In this document: positions 45,221 through 53,800 of the stretch, piece after piece | How the letters are laid out: every line of letters begins with the position of its first letter | How positions within the stretch are numbered: position 1 is the stretch's first letter | Source: Ignavibacteriales bacterium | GTDB lineage: Bacteria > Bacteroidota > Ignavibacteria > Ignavibacteriales > Melioribacteraceae | Direction of reading: 5' to 3' | Length of the DNA stretch: 64,000 bases | Assembly: GCA_016177735.1 (NCBI GenBank) | Contig: JACOUS010000014.1 | Coordinates: 62,001-126,000 of the forward strand | Made by a program: the position numbers and the translations under genes | The notes under the pieces: model-generated | Seen by the model: only the letters and a program-made list of their open reading frames with translations | What the model was told of the DNA's origin: nothing | The model's database searches: none

Positions 45221-45883
45221 TCAGAAATCAATAAAGAAAGCAAGCAAACCAACAAGAACCAAAATTATTCCGCTGATAAGTTTATCATGATGCTCAAGAA
45301 AATGCCAGCGTAATTTCTGCACACCCTTCGAAGCAAAATAGACAAGCGAAAGGATTCCGAGAACTGTAATAAAAAAATATACTATCGATACAATTGAAAT
45401 CCCGAGCCAGCCCAAACTACTTGCGGTAAAATAATAGACTTCAATTTCAAGGCACGGTGAAAAAAACATTGCGATGCTTAATGTAAGCACAATCGAACGC
45501 TTGCTCTTTCTTTTTTTAATTATGCCGTCAACATCAATGTGATGATGGTGATGTTCTGCTTTCAATTTACCATGACGGTATTCAAGAAAAAAATAAACAA
45601 GCCCGAGCGCAATTAAAATTACCGGCGCTATAAAGTGAGTTATATAATGATATGATTCCGATAATTTGTACCCGATTAGACCAACAATAATTCCGATGAT
45701 AACAGTACTCAATGTATGAGCAGTAGCGGTTATTGTCGTGACAGTAAGTGTTTCCCGCTCATTCCATTTTTCGGCTTTGCTGATTGCAATCATAGGAAGC
45801 CAGTGGCTTGGAATCAACGCATGAACTATGCTAAGTAAAAGACTGCCTATTAATATTTGTATGTACGGCTGCATAATATCCAT
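45221..45883 (-). CDS. Polytopic membrane protein, nickel/cobalt-transporter-like
   Basis: 220 aa with six hydrophobic segments. 'IGSLLLSIVHALIPSHWLPM' opens the protein with the HxxxP/H-x-W pattern of NicO/TauE-like exporters, and a His-rich loop (HHHHH near residue 113) could bind metal. 'FFSPCLEIEVYYF' in a helix resembles the Cys-bearing helix of such transporters. I infer metal efflux or uptake; the family assignment is tentative. The first ATG is used; another lies three codons later. Confidence 0.6.
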   Translation of the reverse strand: MDIMQPYIQILIGSLLLSIVHALIPSHWLPMIAISKAEKWNERETLTVTTITATAHTLSTVIIGIIVGLIGYKLSESYHYITHFIAPVILIALGLVYFFLEYRHGKLKAEHHHHHIDVDGIIKKRKSKRSIVLTLSIAMFFSPCLEIEVYYFTASSLGWLGISIVSIVYFFITVLGILSLVYFASKGVQKLRWHFLEHHDKLISGIILVLVGLLAFFIDF

Positions 45884-45967
45884 CAGTTTTTGTTTTATAA
45901 TTATAATGAATTTCGGAAAAACTAACTTGCTTGAGAGTTGCTTAAAAAATTTTTGGATGGTGGTTAA

Positions 45968-46885
45968 TTAATCCGGCGAAAGAAATTTTAATTCTTTCTT
46001 CAGCACAGTCATACTCAAAGGAAGCGTACCGGCAAGCTCACCGTCTGTTTCCAATAGAAGTCCGTTATCGAGAGGTTCAATCGTACATGATTCAACTTCG
46101 TGGTAGCTTAACCCCGGATGATTAATAAATTGTTGTCTGCGGATTTTCGGTAGGTTTTTCAGATAATCGAACAAACTTATATCTCCGGCAATAACAACAG
46201 CAATTTTTCCGTCATCAACTTTTGCGTGCGGAGCTATTCCCAATCCGCTGCCGAAGTAACCGGCATTTGCGAGACACAAAATCAAAACCGCACCTTCCCA
46301 AACAAATTCTTTTGAAACAATTTTTATTCTTTTCTTTTTATAACTGAAGAATGCCTGAATGGATGCTTTAAAATATCGAAACGTTGGTCCAAAGATTTTT
46401 TTACTGCGATTTAAAATTGCAACCACCTCTCCGCCCAAACCTATATCTGCAATATTGTTAAAGTATCGGGTGATATCCCGGTTATTAAAATCTTTGCATT
46501 TGATTTCACCGAGGTCAATAACACGGTAGTTATTTTGCAGAATCATTTTTTTAAGGTAGGCAATATCCGAACTCAACTTCATTGTTTTCGCAAAGTCATT
46601 TCCCGAACCGGTAGGCAGCAATCCGACAATTAAATCATTTCTTTTTTCTTTCGGAGCTTTCATTACACCGTTAATTACTTCGTTGATTGTGCCGTCCCCG
46701 CCGATAGCAATAATATAATCGGCACCGTTAGATAAACTACGTTCCGCAAGCGTTATTGATTCGGTGCTTCTCGGAGAAATTAAAAATGATAAATCAAATT
46801 CTTCGGAAAATTGATTTTCTATTTCTGCACGGATTGAATCAATGTTTTTCAGTAATCCGTTTACAACAAAAGAAATTTTCTTCAT
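45968..46885 (-). CDS. Diacylglycerol kinase-family lipid kinase
   Basis: 305 aa. ATP-binding motif 'GGDGTINEVINGV', 'GLLPTGSGNDFAKTM' and 'NIADIGLGGEVVA' mark the YegS/BmrU/DagK lipid kinase family; 'YFGSGLGIAPHAKVDDG' closes the active site. Phosphorylates diacylglycerol or a related lipid at the inner membrane face. Single gene, 84 bp after the membrane protein's start. Confidence 0.92.
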   Translation of the reverse strand: MKKISFVVNGLLKNIDSIRAEIENQFSEEFDLSFLISPRSTESITLAERSLSNGADYIIAIGGDGTINEVINGVMKAPKEKRNDLIVGLLPTGSGNDFAKTMKLSSDIAYLKKMILQNNYRVIDLGEIKCKDFNNRDITRYFNNIADIGLGGEVVAILNRSKKIFGPTFRYFKASIQAFFSYKKKRIKIVSKEFVWEGAVLILCLANAGYFGSGLGIAPHAKVDDGKIAVVIAGDISLFDYLKNLPKIRRQQFINHPGLSYHEVESCTIEPLDNGLLLETDGELAGTLPLSMTVLKKELKFLSPD

Positions 46886-46976
46886 TAAATTTTTTTAGAA
46901 AAATAATAATAACGGAAGTGAAGATATTCAATTTCTTGAATTCTCTAAAGAAAAAATTGGATGTGACATACAGAAA

Positions 46977-47006
46977 TGATTTGATGATATAAACTGTGTA
47001 CATCAT
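46977..47006 (-). pseudogene. GIY-YIG nuclease start remnant
   Basis: Ten codons 'MMYTVYIIKS' repeat the beginning of the GIY-YIG frame at 47268 and then lose similarity. It lies 18 bp beyond the 3' end of a tRNA remnant, the same spacing as the longer copy after tRNA-Lys. The DNA 46981-47039 is identical to 47243-47301 except for one base. Confidence 0.7.
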
Positions 47007-47023
47007 CTTTGAGTGTAAATATG

Positions 47024-47113
47024 TGAGCGCGGGTGGGCTTCCCGATTTCATCGGGATAAACTTCTCACCGACCCCTCCGACTTATCAGTCGGAGTGCTCT
47101 ACCACTGAGATAG
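47024..47113 (-). pseudogene. tRNA remnant (D arm to acceptor) with inserted hairpin
   Basis: The minus strand shows a D-arm text (TCTCAGTGGTAGAGCA), an expanded anticodon arm (CTCCGACT-TATC-AGTCGGAG on plus, 47075-47094; stem CTCCG with a 10-nt loop), then GGTCGGTG and finally CCCACCCGCGCTC, equal to the tRNA-Lys 3' end. The 5' acceptor strand is absent: it abuts GIY-YIG sequence. The T loop is replaced by the palindrome TCCCGAT-TTC-ATCGGGATAAACTTC (47040-47064). Not able to form a tRNA. Confidence 0.75.
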
Positions 47114-47268
47114 TTTTTGCAAATAACTAATTGCCACGGACGTTTCCCTTTTGTAAAAGGGCTTCTATTTTCGTTGTGACGTTTTAGTCTGTCTTCAAGA
47201 TTTGCTGTGTGACCGATATAATGAAGATCGTGCAATGTGGAATTGATGATATAAATTGTGTACATCAT
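47113..47268 (-). pseudogene. GIY-YIG nuclease, 3' truncated
   Basis: Starts ATGATG at 47268, 18 bp after the end of tRNA-Lys. 'MMYTIYIINSTLHDLHYIGH' has the GIY-YIG pair as IYI...YIG, followed by 'TANLEDRLKRHNENRS', 'FTKGKRPWQLV' and 'ICKN', the usual first 50 residues of the small stand-alone GIY-YIG (UvrC-like) family. The last third, with the family's Glu helix, is replaced by the tRNA remnant, so the frame ends in tRNA text (stop at 47065). Probably inactive. Confidence 0.75.
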
Positions 47269-47285
47269 CTTTGAGTGTAAATATG

Positions 47286-47357
47286 TGAGCGCGGGTGGGC
47301 TCGAACCACCGACCCTTTGCTTAAAAGGCAAATGCTCTACCCCTGAGCTACGCGCCC
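47286..47357 (-). tRNA. tRNA-Lys(TTT)
   Basis: A 72-nt cloverleaf: acceptor GGGCGCG pairs with CGCGCTC (one G-U), D arm GCTC...GAGC, anticodon stem TTTGC/GCAAA with loop CTTTTAA (anticodon TTT), variable GGGTC, T arm GGTGG-TTCGAGC-CCACC, discriminator A. CCA is not encoded. The only intact tRNA in the window, flanked by two damaged relatives. Confidence 0.95.
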
Positions 47358-47382
47358 TATTACTAACTAAAATTTTTTAAAA

Positions 47383-47462
47383 GAACCACCAACCCCTCCG
47401 ACTTGACAGAGTCGGAGTGCTCTACCACTGAGCGAAGTTCATCCCGATTTTTCGGGACGCCC
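47383..47462 (-). pseudogene. tRNA remnant, 5' hairpin insertion and 3' truncation
   Basis: Upstream tandem partner of tRNA-Lys. It begins GGGCG like the intact gene, but the rest of the acceptor is replaced by TCCCGA-AAAA-TCGGGATGAACTTC (plus strand 47434-47457), then GCTCAGTGGTAGAGC, an anticodon arm with a 12-nt loop (CTCCG...CGGAG), GGGTTGGTGGTTC and an abrupt end in the T arm. The flank GCCCTATTACTAAC and the following AT text occur after both copies (47354-47386; 47459-47489), proof of a tandem duplication of about 105 bp. Confidence 0.75.
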
Positions 47463-47707
47463 TATTACTAACAAAATTTCTTAAAGAACTGGCTATATGC
47501 TTACAATACTGTCTGAAGTCAAAATTTGAGCCGTAAATATATACATTTGAGGATATAATTTCCAAACTACCACGAATATTCTTTCATCGAATAATTCTGT
47601 ATTCGCCTCTGATTAAATCATAGCTTAACACAAAGCGCAATGATATTCACGAATGGTTTTATCGCTGAATTTTTATATATTGTTTTTAAACCAATTCTGA
47701 AAGTTTT
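47463..47707. other. Gene-free spacer before signalling island
   Basis: About 245 bp between the tRNA remnant and the sigma-54-type regulator. Apart from the duplicated tRNA 5' flank (to 47489) I see no gene, strong hairpin or repeat. It must hold the divergent promoters for the tRNA (minus) and the regulator (plus). Confidence 0.5.
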
Positions 47708-49051
47708 ATGAAAAACATCAAAATCCTTATCGCAGACGATGATGAAACATTATGTTACCTTTTAAAAGAAGAACTCGTTCACGAAGGCTACACGGTTGAT
47801 ATTGTTTACGACGGAAAAGATGCGATAGAAAATATCAAGAAACAGCCGTACGATATTGTTCTGCTCGATCTTGAAATGAGAGAAGTTCACGGCGAAAAAG
47901 TTTTGGACTACGTTAAGGAAAATCATTCCACAATACAAGTTATTGTTTTAACAGCCAAGTCGGATATTAGAACAGCGATTGAATGCATCAGGCGCGGCGC
48001 TTATGATTTTATTACCAAACCTTACGAGTTCGGACAACTCTGCGTTATAATTGAACGGGCTGTTGAACACAAAAATCTTATTCTCACAAACAAAATTCTT
48101 TCTTCTAAATTAGATCAGAATATTCCGAATACAATCATCGGCGAAAGTGAAAGCATAAAAGAAGTAATACGTCTTTCCGAGAGAGCCGCAAAATCAGATT
48201 CAAACATTTTGCTTGAAGGAGAAACTGGAACCGGTAAAGAATTATTTGCCGAATTTATTCACAAAAATTCCGAGAGAGCCGATAAACCGTTCGTTGCAAT
48301 CAACTGCGCTTCTCTGCCCGATCAATTAATTGAAAGCGAATTATTCGGCTACGAGAAGGGCGCCTTCACCGATGCGAAAAATTCAAAACAAGGACTGGTA
48401 GAAATTGCAAACGGCGGCACTTTGTTCCTCGATGAAATCGGAGAACTGAGTTTATCGCTTCAGCCGAAACTTTTACGCTTTCTGGAAAACGGTGAGTTCA
48501 GAAGAATCGGCGGAATCACAAACTTAAGTTCGAATGTACGGGTGATCGGTGCAACAAATAAAAATTTGATGGAAGAAGCGGAGAAAAAAAATTTCAGGCG
48601 CGACCTTCTTTTCAGATTGAACGTGATAACATTAACAATACCGCCTCTGCGCGAGAGGCAAAGCGATGTTCTTCTCCTCTCAAATTATTTCTTGCAGAAG
48701 AAATCGCCGGTACGATTGATTAAAAAACTTTCCGAAGAAGCCAAGCAAAGTCTAATGCGTTACAACTTTCCGGGCAATGTCCGCGAGCTTGAACATATCA
48801 TCGAACGTGCAATTATTTTTTCGGAAGGAGATTTAATTCACAAGCGTGATTTGAATATTCCGAAAGATGATTTTGATTTTACAAACTTCGTGCTTGAAGA
48901 CGGAACATTTCTAACTCTCGAAGACATCGAAAAAGTTCACATCAAAAAAGCTTTGGACCACAACAGCTGGAACCGCGAAAACACCGCGCGGTCGCTCGGC
49001 ATCAGCCAAAAAACATTGTATTCAAAAATCATCAAGTATAAACTAAAGTAA
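47708..49051 (+). CDS. NtrC-family response regulator with GAFTDA loop
   Basis: 447 aa: receiver ('DDDETLCYLLKEELVHEGY', phospho-Asp in 'IVLLDLEMREVHG'), AAA+ with Walker A 'EGETGTGKELFAEFIHKNS', Walker B 'GGTLFLDEIGEL', and Fis-type HTH ('TARSLGISQKTLYSKI'). The sigma-54 contact loop reads GAFTDA, not GAFTGA as in the regulator at 30925. Changes in this loop often weaken sigma-54 contact, so it may activate poorly or differently. Overlaps the kinase gene by one base (TAATG), its likely partner. Confidence 0.92.
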   Translation: MKNIKILIADDDETLCYLLKEELVHEGYTVDIVYDGKDAIENIKKQPYDIVLLDLEMREVHGEKVLDYVKENHSTIQVIVLTAKSDIRTAIECIRRGAYDFITKPYEFGQLCVIIERAVEHKNLILTNKILSSKLDQNIPNTIIGESESIKEVIRLSERAAKSDSNILLEGETGTGKELFAEFIHKNSERADKPFVAINCASLPDQLIESELFGYEKGAFTDAKNSKQGLVEIANGGTLFLDEIGELSLSLQPKLLRFLENGEFRRIGGITNLSSNVRVIGATNKNLMEEAEKKNFRRDLLFRLNVITLTIPPLRERQSDVLLLSNYFLQKKSPVRLIKKLSEEAKQSLMRYNFPGNVRELEHIIERAIIFSEGDLIHKRDLNIPKDDFDFTNFVLEDGTFLTLEDIEKVHIKKALDHNSWNRENTARSLGISQKTLYSKIIKYKLK

Positions 49052-50139
49052 TGCAGAACAAAGATTCATCTTTGATTAGCCATCTCGCTCACGACCTCAA
49101 TAATATTTTAACAAGAATAGTGAACAGCGTTGAACTGTTGAAAATGAAAGTTGAACTCAACGATGATACTAAATCACTGTTAAGCAGTATTGAGAACGGA
49201 ACATTTATGGCTTCCGAAATAATTGAAGATGTTATTTCCGAATCAACCAACAAAACCATTCGTAAAAAAAGAATCAACATCAACACACTTATTGAGGATC
49301 TTGTTAATACAATCGGTGTTCAACTTAAAAATAAAATTACGTTTGAATTAAAGCTGGATAGGCATTTAAATTTTGTCGAGGCAAGATACTCCGATCTTTA
49401 CCGTGTAATAATGAACCTGATTATCAATTCTGTGGAAGCGATTAAAGGGAAAGGGACGATATCAATAATTACAAGCAACACCGGAACAACAAAACATAAC
49501 ACAAACGAGCCAAAGCTTTTCGATCAGGGCTTTTACGTTCAGATAAAAGTTATCGATAACGGAATGGGAATCGATTCTTCAATTCTGCCTTATATCTTCG
49601 ATGAAAAATTTTCCACAAAAGCCGGAAGGAAAAATAGAGGCTTCGGATTATCGATTGTAAAAAAAATCATTGAAGATTGGTCGGGCACAATTAAGATAAT
49701 AAGCGATAACGGCAAAGGCACGGAGTTTACAATTACATTCCCGGCTGTACAGCAAATTGAAATCGTGGGCAGCATATCCGCGAAATTAATTTTGGTTGCA
49801 GAAGACGAAGATGTCCAGCGCGAACTTTTGGTTGAACTACTCGAGTCATACAATTACCGTGTTGTGTCTGTTTCTACCGGGAAAGAAGTGCTGAGATATT
49901 TGGGCAAAAAAGAAATTCCCGATCTGCTGATAATTGATCAGAAAATGCCGGACATTGACGGCACTGCATGCATAAAAAAAATTAAAGCAAAGAAACTGAG
50001 AATACCGATAATACTTGCTTCGGGTTCACTTGAAGATGCAAGCGAAAAAAGCGGATTGAAAAATTCCGTCAATAAAATTATCTGTAAGCCGTACAACTTC
50101 GATGAGATGCTTTCGGTCATAAAAGAATTGATCGGGTAA
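49051..50139 (+). CDS. Histidine kinase-receiver hybrid, no sensor domain
   Basis: 362 aa. Starts directly with HisKA ('ISHLAHDLNNILTRIVNSVE', phospho-His in AHDLNN), ATPase with 'LIINSVEAIKGKG', 'DNGMGIDSSIL' and 'GFGLSIVKKI', then a receiver ('LVAEDEDVQRELLVELLES', Asp in 'LLIIDQKMPDIDG'). No input domain, so it takes its signal from another protein. Cotranscribed with the regulator upstream; converges with the next gene with no intervening base. Confidence 0.9.
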   Translation: MQNKDSSLISHLAHDLNNILTRIVNSVELLKMKVELNDDTKSLLSSIENGTFMASEIIEDVISESTNKTIRKKRININTLIEDLVNTIGVQLKNKITFELKLDRHLNFVEARYSDLYRVIMNLIINSVEAIKGKGTISIITSNTGTTKHNTNEPKLFDQGFYVQIKVIDNGMGIDSSILPYIFDEKFSTKAGRKNRGFGLSIVKKIIEDWSGTIKIISDNGKGTEFTITFPAVQQIEIVGSISAKLILVAEDEDVQRELLVELLESYNYRVVSVSTGKEVLRYLGKKEIPDLLIIDQKMPDIDGTACIKKIKAKKLRIPIILASGSLEDASEKSGLKNSVNKIICKPYNFDEMLSVIKELIG

Positions 50140-50808
50140 TCAATTCCCTTCCGCAGTCAAATCAATAATATTCAGGTTATTCACATACGGAGTGATAACC
50201 GGTTTTCTAATCGAGCCGAGTTTTTCCAAAACTTTTATTATATCCTGTGTAGCATTTTCAATGAACTCTACTCTTTTAGTTATTACTTCTTTCGAAATAT
50301 TCTCTTTGGAAAGTTCTCTTCTAATTGCCGCAGTGGAGAGATTTATTAATGTAAGCGGCTGTTTAATTTCATGATTGGCAGTAACAACAGTTGCGGCGTA
50401 CGTTTTGATTTTTTCTACTTCCAATAAAATTTTATTCGTCTCGCTGAAACGCAGAGCAGAATTGATTCGAGCAACAAGTTCAATTTTGTTAAAAGGTTTT
50501 TTGATGTAATCAAATGCGCCGAGCTGAAGCCCCTCTTTTATATTTTCCGCATCGGTGAGTGCCGTTAAAAGTATTATGGGAGTAAATTTTGTTTCCTCGT
50601 TTGTCGTGAGAATTTTACAGACATCGTAGCCGGAAACGCCGGGCATCATAATATCGAGAAGAATGAGATCCGGTTTTTCTTCTATCGCTTTTTGAATTCC
50701 CATATTGCCTTCGTAAGCTTTTATTACTTCAAAGCCTTCTTGTTCAAGTCTGTCTTGAAGTAAAAAAACATTATCCGGATAATCGTCAATCACTAAAATT
50801 TTTTTCAT
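50140..50808 (-). CDS. Receiver-HisKA protein without ATPase domain
   Basis: 222 aa: receiver ('KILVIDDYPDNVFLLQ', Asp in 'LILLDIMMPGVSG', Lys in 'YIKKPFNK') followed by a HisKA-like helix pair with an H box 'TANHEIKQPLTLINLS', then about 35 residues and stop. No N, G1 or G2 boxes, so it cannot phosphorylate itself; it may serve as a phosphotransfer protein or dimer partner for the big kinase at 50810-54340, whose stop is one base upstream. Not a recent truncation that I can see: no kinase text follows. Confidence 0.85.
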   Translation of the reverse strand: MKKILVIDDYPDNVFLLQDRLEQEGFEVIKAYEGNMGIQKAIEEKPDLILLDIMMPGVSGYDVCKILTTNEETKFTPIILLTALTDAENIKEGLQLGAFDYIKKPFNKIELVARINSALRFSETNKILLEVEKIKTYAATVVTANHEIKQPLTLINLSTAAIRRELSKENISKEVITKRVEFIENATQDIIKVLEKLGSIRKPVITPYVNNLNIIDLTAEGN

Positions 50809-50809
50809 G

Positions 50810-53800
50810 TCAGTTCACTTTTTCTTTAACGAAGGTTTTAACTGTGGATTCGAGAAGAGAAAAATTAATCGGTTTGGTCAGTAGCCCGTTGAAACCGTTC
50901 CGTTCTATAATATTTTTATTATCAAGCATGGCATATGCCGTTAAAGCTACAACCGGCAGATCGGCAAATTTATTTTCACTGCGGATTCTTTTAATAGTTT
51001 CAAAGCCGTCCATCTGCGGCATCATTATATCGAGCAATATTAAATCGGGCGTCATGTGATTCAACATCAGCAGGCATTCAACACCGTTGTGTGCAAAAAC
51101 CGTATCGCAATTTATTTCTTTTACATACTCGCCGATTGTGAAGAGCGAATCGTTATCGTCATCAACAATTAATACAGTCGGTTTTGTAGGCACTTTTTCT
51201 TGATCAAGATAAACATTTGTGCTGCGCTCGGCAGTTTCTTCTATCAGATTATTTTTTTTGTTCAACTCGGTTACATCAATTGCAAGCCGGTCCTTCAGAT
51301 CTTTTAACACATCAAGCGGATGGTTTTTACTTTCGAGCGTAAGTTTTTCCAATTCCATATTCAGTGCTGCAGATAATTTCTCTGCAATTGTATCCGGCAG
51401 AACGAACACAACAAAATTATTTTTGCTCATTTTTTTCTGCAATAACAAACTGCACAAACGCAGAGAATCCGTTCCCATCGTTTCAACGTCAACCAGAATC
51501 AAATTTGTTCCATTCGCTTTGATGCTTGCCGGCAATTCACTTACTTTATTTACACTGATCAAATTATTCTGAACTTTGTAAGATTCTTTCAAAACATCAA
51601 ATTCGCTTTTGTTATCGGTGAGACAGAAAATATTTTCAACTTTTGCAGCGGAGAATAATTCAATTTTTGTAATCATTTTTTTTATTTGAATCTCGTTCAA
51701 TGGTTTTACTGCAAACTCAAAAATATTCGGCAGCCAGCCGATTTTTTTATCCTCGAGTATTTCCGTAATTATTAATATCGGGTTTTGTGCGGACGGTTTG
51801 CTTTTAAGATTAACAATAAACTGCCAGATATTTATTTCATTTTTGCCCGAGCCGAGTATAACCGCTTCAACATTACTTTTATTAATTGTCTCGTAAATTT
51901 TTTCTATTGTACCGGCAAGTAAAACATTGTAATTGTATGAAGCAAGATAATCACCGAGAAGTTTGTTTGTGTTACTGCCTTGATCAACAATTAAAATATT
52001 TTTCTTAATCTCTTTTTCGGCACTTTCATCTTTTAACGACATAAATTGATTACCCGCCAATTCGATTACATCGAGAATTGCATCATGAAGTGTGACGGAA
52101 AAAACCGAACCTTTGCCGGGTTCACTTTGTAATGTAATTTCTCCGCCGAGCATTTCAACATATCTACGGCAGATTGCCAAACCCAAACCGGCACCGCCAA
52201 ATTTTCTATCCGTTCCGCTTTCTATTTGTTTGAACTCCGAAAAAATTGTCTGTTTGTGTTCATCGGAAATTCCAATTCCGGTATCGGCAACTTCAAAACA
52301 AAGTTCCGAATTATGTTTTTGCGAAATCGAAAGTTTTACATCTCCTCTTTCGGTAAATTTAATCGCATTAACAAGCAAGTTTGTTAATATCTGTTCCAAT
52401 TTCATTTTATCTGTGTTGAGCAGAATATCGGAATGGCGAAAAGTGTCAACGGTAAATTTGAGTTCCTTTTCGGATGCAAGCTGTTCAATGTTGGGCTGAA
52501 GTTCCGCTAAAAAGTCGCCCAGTAAAAAGCTTTCTTTCTTTACATCAATTTTTCCCGATTCAAATTTGGAGAACTCGAGAATGTTGGTTATCAACGAAAG
52601 AAGTTTTTTTCCGCTGCGGTTAACAATATTTATTCTCTCTTTAAATTTCATTTCGGCAGAAGAATCTTTCATCATTAATTCGGTGAGACCCAGTATCGAG
52701 ATCAGCGGTGTTCTTAATTCATGCGACATGCTTGCAAGAAATTGCGATTTAACTTTTGTAAGCTCAACGGCTTTTGCTCTCTGCTTTTCAAGTTCATCTG
52801 CTTTTTCTTTTAACCGCTGATGAAGCAGCAGCAGCTCTTCGTTCTGTTCAACAATTTGTTTGTTCTGTTTTTGATATTCTTCGTTCAATCTTTTCAGTTC
52901 CGCTACAAAATTTTCAAGCTGTTCGAGTGATCTTGCGTTGATCAAACCGTTTGCAAGTTGTTCCTGAATATTGCCGATGTAACTTTTTATATTTTGTTCC
53001 GGAATTGTTTCGGAGGCGGCTTCAAGTATAGCGATTGTTTCTTTATTGTAAACGATCGGGAAGATGAGAAGATATTTTATTTTGATTGAAGCAAGTCCGG
53101 TTTGTATTTCGGGATAATTTTCTTTGAACGTGAATTCAACCATCTCTTTCTTTTCGATTGCATTACTGTAAAAATCTGCCTCTTGTGTCGGTGTTAGTAA
53201 ATTACGACTGATTCCGAAAGATGAAATCACTCTCAATTTTTTTTGTTCAACGATATAAAGAACACCGAAAGTGAGTCCGGTTGATTTAATAATTTTTGCA
53301 AGTGCGGTTTCCGAAACTTCTTTGAGCGTAGGATTTTGATTTATTAGAGTAATAAACTCCGTGTATTCCTTTTCAGATTTCTCTTTCTGCTTCAATTCAT
53401 CGAGCATTCTGTTGAAAGCTTCGCCGAGTTTGCCGATTTCATCTTTTGTGAAGACAGCGACTTTGTGTTCAAAATCTCCCCGGCTTGCCGTTTCGGCGGC
53501 ATAATTCAATAAAGAAATTTGTCTGCGTAATTTTGTTGTAGATAACAAAACAAGAATGAACGTAAGAGCGGCGCCGGCAATTACAATTAGAATCATAACT
53601 GTGCGGAGCGTTGTTCTGAAATCAACACTCTCCGGGAAAAAGCTGAAGATTACAAAATTAATTTTGCCGCCCGGCGTAAGAATTTGGCGCGGCGTAAAAA
53701 GCGATGCAATGAAATCTGCGTTCTCTAATTCCTCGCCGTACAAATCATAATTGTTTTTGTATCTCAAATCGCGCGATGCATTTACCAAACTCAATAAATA

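Noticed and set aside
46839-47051. 70-codon minus-strand frame after the tRNA remnant
   Set aside because: Only its first ten codons from the internal ATG match GIY-YIG; the rest is unrelated AT-rich text. Recorded as a short remnant only.
47024-47113. Possible functional tRNA-Ile (GAT in the loop)
   Set aside because: No 5' acceptor strand, T loop replaced by a palindrome, and the anticodon arm is out of register.
47383-47462. Possible functional tRNA-Asp (GTC in the loop)
   Set aside because: 3' half of T arm and acceptor are missing and the 5' acceptor is interrupted by a hairpin.
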